A stretch of DNA of 64,000 nt from Anthropogastromicrobium sp963626545 (GCA_963626545.1 CAVFYJ010000002.1:28713-92712); one strand, 5' to 3'; positions 54,287-63,796 are shown, counted from the stretch's first letter. Translations and numbers: made by a program. The notes: generated by a model not told the origin, from the letters alone.

Positions 54287-55585
54287 ATGGGAAACATTAT
54301 GGATTATCTGAAATGGAGAGGCGATTTGACCTTTTCGCAGGATGCCTTCAATGAGGTGGACAATTTGCTACTTTCGTATGTGGCTTATGTAAATCTGGAT
54401 GGGTTGTCGGTCAGAGCGGGAGAGGAGAAAATGACACTCGAGGAACTTTCGAGACGCTTTTTTGTACTTCACAGTGAGGCAGAGCTAGAGGCAGACAAAT
54501 CCTTTATTCGGTTGGCTCCTTACGTGTTAAAACAGATGGCCGAGTCGAACCGCTATCGCACGGCCACCGTGTCAAATTATGTCAATATGGTCAATCCTCA
54601 GCTGGAAATGCAGTTTTCGGCGGCACAGGTGGATCTTCCAGATGGCACAGTAAATTTTTGTTTTCGCGGAACGGATGACAACATCGTGGCGTGGAAAGAG
54701 GATTTTAACTTAAGCCGTGGTGAGGTTCCAGCGCAGCGTCTGGCGGCCGAATATTTAAACCGTTTTGGCACCGGTACCGCACCGATTCGCTTAAGTGGTC
54801 ATTCAAAGGGCGGCAATCTGGCAGTCTTTGCGGCAGCGGCTTGTAATCTCGAAGTGCAGAAAAAAATCACCGATGTCTATTGCAACGATGGTCCAGGCTT
54901 TGTGCACGAGTTTGTCATCAGCGATGAATATAAGAAAATTCAAGACAGAGTCCATCGCTATATCCCGGACTCATCCATCATTGGAATGATTCTTGAAAAT
55001 CCAGTCGAGCCGCATGTGATCAAGAGTACAGCGAAGGGAATGCTCCAGCACGATGCGATGAGCTGGCAGATTGAAGGGCCGCGTTTTGTTTCAGAACAGT
55101 TGAGTACGTCTGCTATTCAGCTTCATGAGACGCTTCACGGCTGGCTTGAAAACATCGATGAAAGCGGTCGAGAGCAATTTGTCAATGATATCTTTTCCAT
55201 ACTCGAATCCACTGGTGTGGACACGATCACACAGGTGCAGGAGGGCGGAATCAAAAATGCCGCCACTATGCTGCGTGAGCTTCACCAGATTGTGCCGGGA
55301 ACCTGGTCTGAGCTGGAAAGCTTGTTAAAGGCTGTTTTGCCATTTTCTGGATTTTTGATTATGGGCAAGCAAAAGCCTGTGGAAAAGCAAGCTACAACAG
55401 AGCGGCAAAATCCGATTCGGGAACTTGCAAGTAACTACAAAACAGTATTCGTAGGTCTCATAAACAGCGGCAATAGCAACGAGAAAAATGAAAAGATAAC
55501 TGAAAAGATAATTGAAAAGAAAACTGAAAGCAACGAAAAAAGTAATGAAAAACATAACGAAATACAGGAGGAAAAAGGAAAATGA
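54287..55585 (+). CDS. Mbeg1-like (DUF2974) alpha/beta-hydrolase-fold protein
   Basis: A 432-residue protein; the ATG at 54287 starts the family-typical MGNIMDYLKWRGDLTF. It has a lipase-like fold with nucleophile motif SGHSKGGN and a preceding FCFRGTDDN. The C-terminal 35 residues are an Asn/Glu/Lys-rich low-complexity tail from A-rich repeat DNA (55470-55580). Substrate is unknown; no signal peptide. The stop overlaps the MATE gene start. Confidence 0.8.
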   Translation: MGNIMDYLKWRGDLTFSQDAFNEVDNLLLSYVAYVNLDGLSVRAGEEKMTLEELSRRFFVLHSEAELEADKSFIRLAPYVLKQMAESNRYRTATVSNYVNMVNPQLEMQFSAAQVDLPDGTVNFCFRGTDDNIVAWKEDFNLSRGEVPAQRLAAEYLNRFGTGTAPIRLSGHSKGGNLAVFAAAACNLEVQKKITDVYCNDGPGFVHEFVISDEYKKIQDRVHRYIPDSSIIGMILENPVEPHVIKSTAKGMLQHDAMSWQIEGPRFVSEQLSTSAIQLHETLHGWLENIDESGREQFVNDIFSILESTGVDTITQVQEGGIKNAATMLRELHQIVPGTWSELESLLKAVLPFSGFLIMGKQKPVEKQATTERQNPIRELASNYKTVFVGLINSGNSNEKNEKITEKIIEKKTESNEKSNEKHNEIQEEKGK

Positions 55586-56973
55586 GTCAAAATAAACAGG
55601 CTGCGGGGACAGCCGGGGCAGGGGGAATCACGGATGGCGTGATCTGGCAGCAGCTCCTTGTCTTTTTCTTTCCGATTTTATTCGGAGCATTTTTTCAACA
55701 GCTGTACAACACGGTCGATGCGATCGTGGTCGGCCGCTTCACCAGCTCGCTTGAACTGGCAGCCGTTGGCGGTTCCACAGGAACCTTAATCAATTTATTA
55801 TTTGGTTTCTTTATTGGCTTGTCCTCTGGTGCAACCGTCATCATCGCGCAGTTTTACGGTGCGGGCGATAAGGAGATGGTAAGCCGAAGCGTTCACACGG
55901 CAGTGGCACTTGCAATCGTGGGTGGCGCAATCCTCAGCGTGTTTGGATTATTTTTTGCAAGAACGGCACTCGAGTGGATGCAGACACCAGATACGGTAAT
56001 TGATTTTGCAGAGACATACATCAAGATTTATTTCCTTGGAATGATTCCAAACCTGTATTATAATATCTGTGCAGCAATCCTGCGAGCAGTCGGTGATTCC
56101 AAGCGACCACTCTACATTTTGATTTTCTCCTGTTTGGTAAACATCGTACTCGACCTGTTATTTGTCGTAGTGCTTCGCATGTCGGTAAAAGGCGTTGGAA
56201 TCGCAACGATTCTTTCCCAGTTTATCAGTGCCGTGCTCATCACCTTCTGTCTGATGCGCACCAAGGAGTGCTACCGCTTACAGTGGAGTAAGGTCCGTTT
56301 TCACAAGATGCTGCTCATTCGTATCATTCAGATCGGTGTACCGGCAGGTCTCCAGTCGGTTATGTATAACATCGCAAATATCATCATTCAGTCCAATGTC
56401 AATCTGCTCGGAAGTGATACGATGGCGGCATATACCGCATATTCGAAGATCGACGCTGTATTCTGGATGATCATGAATGCATTCGGTGTATCCGTATCCA
56501 CCTTCGCTGGACAAAACTTTGGTGCGGGAAAGCTTGACCGTGTGCGAAAGAGTATGAAGATTTGTTGGGGCATGGCATTTGGCGCCAGTGTCGGACTGAG
56601 TGTGCTTCTTCATTTCTTTGGACGATATGTGTACATGCTCTTTACTACCGATGCACAAGTTATTGAGATCGGAATGCAGATTTTATATTTCTTAACCCCG
56701 ATTTATTTTACATATGTCACGATCGAGGTCATCTCAGGAACGGTACGTTCCATGGGCTTTGTATTCACACCAATGCTTATGACTTGCGGCGGCGTGTGCG
56801 TGCTTCGTCTTTTGTGGCTGTTTATTGCAGTTCCGCAAAATCGAACAATCACAAATATTTTGTTTAGCTATCCGTTGTCATGGATTGTGACATCAATTTT
56901 ATTTATCATTTATTACGTTTACCTGAATAAAACAGGAAAAATCGAGGCGGCAAGAGAACATAGTCTCGTGTAA
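55582..56973 (+). CDS. MATE family efflux transporter
   Basis: A 463-residue transporter with twelve predicted membrane segments arranged as two six-helix halves. MATE hallmarks include LFGAFFQQLYNTVDAIVVGRF, GSTGTLINLLFG and the second-half GVPAGLQSVMYNIANIIIQ. It exports cationic drugs or metabolites using sodium or proton gradient. It is translationally coupled to the preceding gene. Confidence 0.93.
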   Translation: MSQNKQAAGTAGAGGITDGVIWQQLLVFFFPILFGAFFQQLYNTVDAIVVGRFTSSLELAAVGGSTGTLINLLFGFFIGLSSGATVIIAQFYGAGDKEMVSRSVHTAVALAIVGGAILSVFGLFFARTALEWMQTPDTVIDFAETYIKIYFLGMIPNLYYNICAAILRAVGDSKRPLYILIFSCLVNIVLDLLFVVVLRMSVKGVGIATILSQFISAVLITFCLMRTKECYRLQWSKVRFHKMLLIRIIQIGVPAGLQSVMYNIANIIIQSNVNLLGSDTMAAYTAYSKIDAVFWMIMNAFGVSVSTFAGQNFGAGKLDRVRKSMKICWGMAFGASVGLSVLLHFFGRYVYMLFTTDAQVIEIGMQILYFLTPIYFTYVTIEVISGTVRSMGFVFTPMLMTCGGVCVLRLLWLFIAVPQNRTITNILFSYPLSWIVTSILFIIYYVYLNKTGKIEAAREHSLV

Positions 56974-57032
56974 CGAGTAAGTCGAATGAAAAGATCATCG
57001 TAAAAAAAGCAAAATAGCAGTAAGAGCAGAGG

Positions 57033-57073
57033 GCGAAGCGTATGGCTTGGAAGAGTCGTAGGCTTCGCTTTTT
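57033..57073 (+). terminator. Terminator after MATE gene
   Basis: GCGAAGC pairs with GCTTCGC across a 20-base loop, followed by TTTTT. Confidence 0.8.
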
Positions 57074-57134
57074 CATGCCACTTTTTGAATTTGCCTATTT
57101 CATTTTCTTCGTTTTTCATTTTCTTCCTTTTGGT

Positions 57135-57191
57135 CTTAAACAAACCTTAAGGATTTTCCCTGTTTATTCTTAAAGCAAAAAATTGTATACT
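57135..57191 (+). promoter_or_regulatory. Phased direct repeats and -10 of the two-component operon
   Basis: Three CTTAA repeats start at 57135, 57146 and 57169 (11 and 23 bases apart, one and two helical turns), just upstream of TATACT at 57186. The -35 is poor. This is the layout expected for OmpR-type response regulator binding, so self-activation by the downstream regulator is likely. Confidence 0.5.
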
Positions 57192-57226
57192 AAGGGACAG
57201 AAAAGAGAAAGGGAGAAACATGAGTT

Positions 57227-57976
57227 ATGAGTATGAATATCAACACGAATGAAAATAAGGCTAGTCAATTTGATTCTGCCAAGAAGATAGATAAAATTGT
57301 AATCTGTGATGATGATAAAGACATTGTGAGAGCACTTCAGATTTATTTATCAAACAGAGATTACGAGCTTTTATGTGCATACACCGGAAAGGAGGCATTG
57401 GAGTTTGTCAAAAAGGGTGATGTATCACTCGTTCTTCTGGACATCATGATGCCAGAGATGGATGGAATCACAGCACTTCGTGCCATCCGAAAATCAAGTA
57501 ATGTTCCAGTGATTTTGATCACGGCAAAGAGTGAGGACGCCGACAAGGTACTTGGTCTTGATGTGGGGGCAGATGATTACATTACAAAGCCATTTAATCC
57601 AATCGAGGTATTAGCGCGTGTGCGCTCTCAGCTTCGCCGCTACAATAAATTAGGTGGCAGCGAGGACAGCAATCGCAGAGAGATTTTAAGCTGCGGTGGT
57701 GTGACACTCGATGACCGCACAAAGCAGGTCACAATGGACGGTGAGGAAGTATCACTGACACCGACCGAATACGAGATCTTAAAGTTTTTGATGTCGCATC
57801 CGAGACAAGTCTTTTCACCAAAACAGATTTACAGTGAGGTGTGGAAGGATACGCCGATTGGAAGCGAGGGTACTGTAGCGGTACATATCCGTCATTTACG
57901 AGAAAAGCTTGAGATCGAGCCATCCGACCCGAGACATTTTAAGGTTGTCTGGGGACAGGGCTACAAATTTGAGTAG
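57227..57976 (+). CDS. OmpR/VanR-type response regulator
   Basis: A 249-residue regulator: receiver domain with acidic pocket CDDDKD, phospho-acceptor Asp in LVLLDIMMPEMDG and Lys in ITKPF, then an OmpR winged helix (EVSLTPTEYEILKFL, GSEGTVAVHIRHLREKLE). It works with the histidine kinase at 60901-62484. An ATG at 57220, with a better-spaced ribosome site, opens a ten-codon overlapping frame that could tune translation. Confidence 0.93.
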   Translation: MSMNINTNENKASQFDSAKKIDKIVICDDDKDIVRALQIYLSNRDYELLCAYTGKEALEFVKKGDVSLVLLDIMMPEMDGITALRAIRKSSNVPVILITAKSEDADKVLGLDVGADDYITKPFNPIEVLARVRSQLRRYNKLGGSEDSNRREILSCGGVTLDDRTKQVTMDGEEVSLTPTEYEILKFLMSHPRQVFSPKQIYSEVWKDTPIGSEGTVAVHIRHLREKLEIEPSDPRHFKVVWGQGYKFE

Positions 57977-57994
57977 TAGTTAGGAGTGCAGCCT

Positions 57995-58864
57995 ATGGGG
58001 AAATTTTTGCGAAAGTATGGCATTCTCTTTTTCTTTTGTGCAATGATGGGTGGAATCATTATGGTGGATTCCATCTTTGCTATTGTGTATACCGATAAGG
58101 AACGAGGCTTGGCAACGAAATTTTCCAATTACACAATGAAAATTTCAATTCTACAGGTAGATTCACAGGAAGCATTTCGGCAAAAAGAGTTCCTTTCATT
58201 TTTGCAGGAAAAAGCGCAAACGGAAAAAATAAATGTGTTAAAAGCAGATAATCAAAGTGGAACAATGCTTTATTCCAATGAGCTGATGTCGACACAAAGC
58301 GCACTTGAGCAAGCACCTGATACCACAGTAACGGGCGTTTATTATCTGGATGGCGCGCGAAATACGAATTTACTGTTTGAAGAATTACGAAACCGAATTT
58401 TAACAAAAAATCAATATGCACAGATTGTTGTGTTAGAAGCTTCTTCAAAAGGACAGCTATTGGAACGTTTGAAAAATTCAGAGGATGCGATGTATTATGT
58501 ATTGCAGATGGGCGTATTGCTGATTCTAAATCTGTTAAACTTTGGAAATATCGCAGGTCACTGGGCAAATGCCAGAAAAACGGAGATCGCTGTGAGAAAG
58601 ATGGTTGGAGGAACAGATGGAACAATCATTCAAAAGTTAATGGTTTTATTTGGTTCTGCAACCGGGCTGTTTCTTCTGACTGGGATGGCATGTGGAATTG
58701 TTATAGCAGGAATCAATATGAAAACGATCAGAATTACAAAAGCTGCATTTTTGTTTGGCAGTATGAATTGCCTGCTTCAATGGCTTGTATTGCTTTTGCT
58801 TGGTGGAATTATAATCCGTAGATGTGTGAGAAAAAACATAATGGAAATCCGAAAGCAAAGTTAA
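57995..58864 (+). CDS. FtsX-like membrane protein
   Basis: A 289-residue protein; the ATG at 57995 has TAGGAG upstream. One N-terminal membrane helix, an extracellular domain of about 140 residues, and three C-terminal helices with a cytoplasmic RKTEIAVRKMVGGT loop, the mark of MacB/FtsX permeases. With the larger FtsX-like protein at 59020 it probably forms a heterodimeric permease for the ABC ATPase at 60185. Confidence 0.75.
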   Translation: MGKFLRKYGILFFFCAMMGGIIMVDSIFAIVYTDKERGLATKFSNYTMKISILQVDSQEAFRQKEFLSFLQEKAQTEKINVLKADNQSGTMLYSNELMSTQSALEQAPDTTVTGVYYLDGARNTNLLFEELRNRILTKNQYAQIVVLEASSKGQLLERLKNSEDAMYYVLQMGVLLILNLLNFGNIAGHWANARKTEIAVRKMVGGTDGTIIQKLMVLFGSATGLFLLTGMACGIVIAGINMKTIRITKAAFLFGSMNCLLQWLVLLLLGGIIIRRCVRKNIMEIRKQS

Positions 58865-58971
58865 AAAGCAAAGTTAAAAAGCAAAGTTAAAAAACAAAAT
58901 TAAAAAATAAAGTTGAAAAACAAAATGAAATAACAAAGTGCAATACCAAAGAGCAATACCAGAGTGAAACA
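58855..58971 (+). repeat. 13-bp minisatellite, nine units
   Basis: Three perfect copies of GCAAAGTTAAAAA start at 58855, 58868 and 58881, followed by six progressively diverged 13-base units to 58971. The array begins within the last codons of the FtsX-like gene and fills the spacer; the remainder to 59019 holds the ribosome region of the next gene. Confidence 0.8.
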
Positions 58972-59019
58972 AACCATCAATCGTTAACCATCAAGGATTC
59001 TGAAATGGAGTGAAGCAAA

Positions 59020-60171
59020 ATGACAACTATAAAATATGCATTAAGAGAGGTACGAAAACATTTCGGAAAATATTTCCCGATTTATGCGCAGCTTATCACC
59101 TCCGTCCTGCTATTTGCCTTCATTGCCGTAACGTTTGCTAAGGCCCATACATTTTCTGCAAAAATGCATGAATACAGCGAGCATAAAAATATGTATGCAG
59201 TCGTTGATAAATCGGATGTACCTACGATTATGAATACATTAGGTGCGGCAGATGCAGAAGAAAAATGCAAGGAATTATACGAGTATACGGCTGAAAATGT
59301 TGATATGTACATTCATCTGAAGGACAAGGTAGTTTGGAATGGAAAAGACATCGAAATCCTACAGATTAACAAAAACTTTTCGGACTTATATCAGATCAAT
59401 GTGCAGAATGGACGTACATTTCGCGATGACGAATGGAATGGACAAATCAATGAAAATGAGCCAATTCCTGTTTTAGTGGGAGCTAAGGCAGCGGCAGCAT
59501 ATCCAATCGGAACGCGACTTGTAAATGAAGTCGAAGATAAAAGCCTGTTTGAAATTGTAGGAGTACTCGATCCAGATGCTTTTTATTTGGAGCCAGTTGT
59601 AGGAAATAAAATAATTTCTCTTGATTCGGCGTTTGTTATTCCGTGGATTCCAAGAGAGACGCTAAATAACGGCTATCGAAATGTAAATCTGTTTCATGTA
59701 TTACAGTTGGAAACGGACTCTGTGGATGTGTTAAATGCCATTTCTGAAAAATCAAAGGAGCTTGGCTTGTTTGATTTGGAATTTGTATCATTTCGGGAGC
59801 AAATCGAAGTTGTGAATACCTATTACCAGAATGTGTATAGCAGAGACTGCGCGATGTTAGGTGCATTGCTTCTCTATTGTATCGTGGGAAGTATCACGAT
59901 GCTGCTTCAGTACATTGATACGCATATGAAGCAAAATTCGATTTATATGCTATGTGGCGCGACGCAGCAGGAGATTGGGTTACAAATGCTTGTACAGATA
60001 CTGCTGCCGATCTTAATTGGTCTTATAATAGATGCAATTCTTTTCAGAACCATTTTTGCAGTTGCAGCAGGAGGACTATTTGGGCTTGTGCTGTCAGGTG
60101 TTATTTTGTTCATCCCATTAGTAAAATGGAATCGAATGGAAATCAGCCAGATTTTTAAAACATATGAATGA
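59020..60171 (+). CDS. FtsX-like ABC transporter permease
   Basis: A 383-residue MacB/FtsX-type permease: one N-terminal helix, a large extracellular domain (about 45-275) and three C-terminal helices with the cytoplasmic ICMLCGATQQEI-like loop (MLCGATQQEIGLQML). It forms a set with the ATPase that follows. Regulated peptide-antibiotic resistance or signal-relay systems have this architecture. Confidence 0.82.
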   Translation: MTTIKYALREVRKHFGKYFPIYAQLITSVLLFAFIAVTFAKAHTFSAKMHEYSEHKNMYAVVDKSDVPTIMNTLGAADAEEKCKELYEYTAENVDMYIHLKDKVVWNGKDIEILQINKNFSDLYQINVQNGRTFRDDEWNGQINENEPIPVLVGAKAAAAYPIGTRLVNEVEDKSLFEIVGVLDPDAFYLEPVVGNKIISLDSAFVIPWIPRETLNNGYRNVNLFHVLQLETDSVDVLNAISEKSKELGLFDLEFVSFREQIEVVNTYYQNVYSRDCAMLGALLLYCIVGSITMLLQYIDTHMKQNSIYMLCGATQQEIGLQMLVQILLPILIGLIIDAILFRTIFAVAAGGLFGLVLSGVILFIPLVKWNRMEISQIFKTYE

Positions 60172-60184
60172 GGGTGAAGTGCGT

Positions 60185-60883
60185 ATGGATGTGAATGAAG
60201 AAAAAACAGCAATCATCGACTTGCAGGGAATTTGCAAATCATTTTCAGTTGGAAAAAGGACCGCAAAGGTATTAAAGGGAATTGATTTGTCTATTGCGAG
60301 TGGCGAGATGACAGCCATTATGGGAGCCAGCGGATGTGGAAAATCGACATTACTAAACATCATTGGCTGTTTGGATGTTGCGCAATCTGGTGAGTATTGG
60401 CTGAAGGGAGAAAAAATAACAGGCAAAAGCCAAAAGGAAATGGCTAGAATTCGCAATGAAGTATTTGGCTATGTCATTCAGGATTTTGCGCTGATTCGAG
60501 AGGATACCGTACTCGAAAATATTCAGATTCCGTTGGACTATAGCAAGAAGAAAATTGACAAAGCGCGAATTGATCAACTGCTAAGAGCATTAGGGTTGAG
60601 GAAACTGCAAAAGACGCGTGTGAGTCTGCTTTCAGGTGGCGAGCAGCAGCGAACCGCCATTGCCAGAGCGCTCGTGAATGATCCAGAAATTCTATTGGCA
60701 GATGAGCCGACAGGAGCGCTCGATTCCAAGACGGGACAGGAGGTTATGAATATTCTTCGCGCGATCTGTGACAAAGGCAAAACCATTGTAATTGTAACGC
60801 ACGATGAAAAGATTGCACAGCAGTGTGATCGAATCTTGTATATGAAAGATGGAAAAATGTTAAGTGGAAAAATGTTAAAATGA
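60185..60883 (+). CDS. ABC transporter ATPase (MacB/LolD type)
   Basis: A 232-residue ATPase; the ATG at 60185 has GAGGGTG upstream and is preferred to the ATG at 60164 inside the previous gene. Walker A GASGCGKST, signature LLSGGEQQRTAIARAL and Walker B ILLADEPTGALD are complete. It powers the FtsX-like permeases. Its stop overlaps an ATG of the next frame. Confidence 0.93.
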   Translation: MDVNEEKTAIIDLQGICKSFSVGKRTAKVLKGIDLSIASGEMTAIMGASGCGKSTLLNIIGCLDVAQSGEYWLKGEKITGKSQKEMARIRNEVFGYVIQDFALIREDTVLENIQIPLDYSKKKIDKARIDQLLRALGLRKLQKTRVSLLSGGEQQRTAIARALVNDPEILLADEPTGALDSKTGQEVMNILRAICDKGKTIVIVTHDEKIAQQCDRILYMKDGKMLSGKMLK

Positions 60884-60900
60884 AAGGAAAGGAAAAAATC

Positions 60901-62484
60901 ATGGGAAAACTCAAAGAAAAATTAAAACCACACCGGTTAGCTGAGACATTTCCGGTGTACATACTAGCCTATTTTCTGTGCATGGTAACTGGTTTTTGTA
61001 CGCTCATGTTTGCACGCGAGCTGTTGTATCAAATGGGCGTAATGAGTCGTTATGGTTGGGGAGAACTTGGTGGTGTGACCTCTGACATTTTGCTTGTCCT
61101 TGGATGTATGGTTTTCTTTTATCAGGGCGCAAAGATTATTATAGGTCGCGCTCATAAAAAAGCCCAGAAAGAACTCAAGCATCCAAACGGACTGTACGGC
61201 ATGCCATTTGAACTCTGCGCGATGATTTATCTTGCCGTTGAAATTGTTTTGCTTTGTATGTCAATCAGTTCAGGCGTATATATGTATATTGGATTCGTCG
61301 GCGCAGCGGTATTCATGCATTTTTGCGAGAATGTCACACAGCGAATGGACAGGGGACTCCTTGTAAGAGGCTCTCTTTATGATAAGGTGCACACGGCGGC
61401 ACAAAAAGCAGGAATCGTCATCCCATTTATGGTGGGAAGCAGCATTATCAGCGTCTTATTGTTTCTCTTTTTGCTAATTCTGATTATGAATGGACGAGTC
61501 GATTTCTTTTTCTGGGGAACCGTTGGCTCTACCCTTCGCTTTTTATTCTTCGGTGCGTTTACCATTTTGATTCCATGCGCATTCTGGTATCTGTGCTGGT
61601 GTTTTCACAAGCTTAAGATGGCAGGTGAGGCACTTCGTGATGGACTCGATGGCTATCGTGTGGATACGAGTCACATGGTTGGTGCCTTAAAAGAGCACGG
61701 AGAAGATTTGAACCGCATTGGTGAGGGTGTCAATAAGGCTGTCGAGGAGCGATTAAAGAGTGAACGTCTTCGTACTGAGCTGATCACAAATGTTTCTCAT
61801 GATATTAAGACACCACTGACTTCTATCATCAACTATGCCGACCTGATCAGCAAGGAAAAGACAGACAATCCGAGTATTCAGGAGTACGCAGAGGTACTTG
61901 GAAAGCAGTCGCAGAAATTAAAGCGCTTGATTGAAAATCTGATCGAAGCGTCAAAGGCAGCCACTGGAAACATTCATGTTGAATTAAAGCCGTGCAATTT
62001 AAATGTACTCTTGGCACAGATATCAGGCGAGTATGAGCAGCGCCTTGGCGAGCAGAATTTAACACTGATTACATCGCCGTCACCGGAGGAAATCTTCGTT
62101 ATGGCAGACGGAAGCCAGCTGTGGCGAGTCTTCGACAACTTGCTTGGAAATGTCTGCAAGTATGCACTCGAACATACGCGTGTCTATCTGGATGTATCCG
62201 TCAAGGAACACGATCAGGTCGAGATTACGCTCAAAAATATTTCAAAAAATCAGCTGAATTTATCTGAAGAAGAACTTTTTGAGCGTTTCACAAGAGGCGA
62301 TAATTCCAGAAGCACCAGCGGAAACGGACTGGGTTTATCCATTGCACAGAGTTTAATGCGACTTCAAAATGGATCGCTTCATCTTGTCACCGATGGCGAT
62401 TTATTCAAGGCGATTGTGCAGCTCAATCGTGTGGACGCAGTTGCACCGGAGGAGGCACAGCTGCCAGAAGAAAAAACTTTATAA
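60901..62484 (+). CDS. Sensor histidine kinase
   Basis: A 527-residue membrane kinase; the ATG at 60901 has AAAGGAAAGG upstream. About six membrane helices (to residue 240) are followed by a HAMP-like linker, H-box VSHDIKTPLTSI, N-box NLLGNVCKYAL and G-box SGNGLGLSIAQ. No large extracellular sensor is present, as in kinases that sense through an associated ABC transporter. It pairs with the response regulator at 57227. Confidence 0.9.
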   Translation: MGKLKEKLKPHRLAETFPVYILAYFLCMVTGFCTLMFARELLYQMGVMSRYGWGELGGVTSDILLVLGCMVFFYQGAKIIIGRAHKKAQKELKHPNGLYGMPFELCAMIYLAVEIVLLCMSISSGVYMYIGFVGAAVFMHFCENVTQRMDRGLLVRGSLYDKVHTAAQKAGIVIPFMVGSSIISVLLFLFLLILIMNGRVDFFFWGTVGSTLRFLFFGAFTILIPCAFWYLCWCFHKLKMAGEALRDGLDGYRVDTSHMVGALKEHGEDLNRIGEGVNKAVEERLKSERLRTELITNVSHDIKTPLTSIINYADLISKEKTDNPSIQEYAEVLGKQSQKLKRLIENLIEASKAATGNIHVELKPCNLNVLLAQISGEYEQRLGEQNLTLITSPSPEEIFVMADGSQLWRVFDNLLGNVCKYALEHTRVYLDVSVKEHDQVEITLKNISKNQLNLSEEELFERFTRGDNSRSTSGNGLGLSIAQSLMRLQNGSLHLVTDGDLFKAIVQLNRVDAVAPEEAQLPEEKTL

Positions 62485-62492
62485 CATTTACA

Positions 62493-62526
62493 ATTGGGGT
62501 AGGTACCGGTCGGCACCTGCCCCAAA
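62493..62526 (+). terminator. Hairpin after histidine kinase gene
   Basis: TTGGGGTAGGT pairs with ACCTGCCCCAA with one mismatch. The following sequence is AAAGACTTT rather than a T run, so termination may be partial. Confidence 0.55.
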
Positions 62527-62530
62527 AGAC

Positions 62531-62559
62531 TTTACAGAAAATTCCCTTTTTGGTATACT
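62531..62559 (+). promoter_or_regulatory. deoB promoter
   Basis: TTTACA, a 17-base spacer and TATACT, 43 bases before deoB. Confidence 0.75.
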
Positions 62560-62602
62560 AAAAGCCAGAGAAAACAAAGTAGTTTCAGGAGGAATTTTAT
62601 TT

Positions 62603-63796
62603 ATGAAATATCGTCGCATTTTTACAATCGTTATCGATTCATTCGGAATCGGTGCCATGGATAACGCAGCCGAATATGGAGATGCAGGCTGTGATACCTT
62701 TGGTCACATTGCAGATAAGGTGCCGGGAATCAAAGTCCCGAACCTGATCCGCATGGGTCTGACCGAGCTGCATCCAGCTCCGGTACTGACTGGTCCGCAG
62801 CCGACCGAGCGCATTGGAAAATATGCCAGATTAAATGAGGCCAGTAACGGCAAGGATACCATGACCGGTCACTGGGAGATGATGGGTCTTGAAATCAAGA
62901 CTCCATTCCAGACCTTCACCGACACTGGATTCCCGAAAGAGTTAATCGATGCACTTGAGAAAGAGACCGGACATCGCGTCATCGGAAATAAGGCAGCAAG
63001 CGGAACGGAGATCTTAGATGAACTTGCAGAGGAAGAAATTAAGACAGGAGCCATGATCGTGTATACCTCCTCTGATTCCGTTCTTCAGATTTGCGGAAAT
63101 GAGGAGACCTTTGGTCTTGACGAGCTGTATCGCTGCTGCAAGATCGCAAGAGAGCTGACCATGAAGCCAGAGTGGAAGGTAGGCCGTGTCATTGCAAGAC
63201 CATATGTTGGCAAGAAAAAGGGTGAGTTCAAGCGTACTTCAAATCGTCACGACTATGCGCTCAAGCCATATGGAAAGACCACCATGGACGCATTAAAGGA
63301 AGCGGGGTTTGATGTCATCAGTATCGGAAAGATTCGTGATATTTTCGACGGAGAGGGCATCACAGAGGCAGAGCGTTCCAAGAGCAGCGTAGAAGGAATG
63401 GAGCAGACAATCGAAAAACTCAATCAGGACTTTACTGGACTGTGCTTCACCAATCTTGTTGATTTTGATGCACTCTGGGGTCACAGAAGAAATCCACAGG
63501 GTTATGCAGAGGAACTTGAGAAATTTGATGTCCTTCTCGGCGAGTTTTTAGGAAAGATGAAAGAGGACGATCTCGTCATCGTAACCGCAGACCATGGAAA
63601 CGATCCGACCTTTAAAGGAACTGATCACACCAAGGAGCGTGTTCCGTTTTTAGCCTACTCTCCATCTATGAAGACAACTGGCAGAATCGACGATCAAAAC
63701 TGCTTTGCTGTGATTGGCGCATCCATCGCAGATAACTTTGGTGTAAAGATGCCAGAGGGAACCATCGGCACATCCATTCTCGGACAGCTTGACTGA
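62603..63796 (+). CDS. deoB: Phosphopentomutase
   Basis: A 397-residue alkaline-phosphatase-superfamily mutase. The ATG at 62603 follows CAGGAGG and starts the family signature RRIFTIVIDSFGIGAMDNA; NGKDTMTGHWEMMG holds the phosphorylated Thr and VTADHGNDPT the metal site. It interconverts ribose-1- and ribose-5-phosphate (and deoxy forms) in nucleoside breakdown. It has its own promoter; an in-frame extension to 62369 is spurious. Confidence 0.96.
   Translation: MKYRRIFTIVIDSFGIGAMDNAAEYGDAGCDTFGHIADKVPGIKVPNLIRMGLTELHPAPVLTGPQPTERIGKYARLNEASNGKDTMTGHWEMMGLEIKTPFQTFTDTGFPKELIDALEKETGHRVIGNKAASGTEILDELAEEEIKTGAMIVYTSSDSVLQICGNEETFGLDELYRCCKIARELTMKPEWKVGRVIARPYVGKKKGEFKRTSNRHDYALKPYGKTTMDALKEAGFDVISIGKIRDIFDGEGITEAERSKSSVEGMEQTIEKLNQDFTGLCFTNLVDFDALWGHRRNPQGYAEELEKFDVLLGEFLGKMKEDDLVIVTADHGNDPTFKGTDHTKERVPFLAYSPSMKTTGRIDDQNCFAVIGASIADNFGVKMPEGTIGTSILGQLD

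Noticed and set aside
58855..58971. CRISPR array
   Set aside because: Units are 13 bases, directly adjacent and without spacers, so it is a minisatellite.
62369..62602. Upstream extension of deoB into the histidine kinase gene
   Set aside because: The family start, ribosome site and promoter all place the start at 62603.
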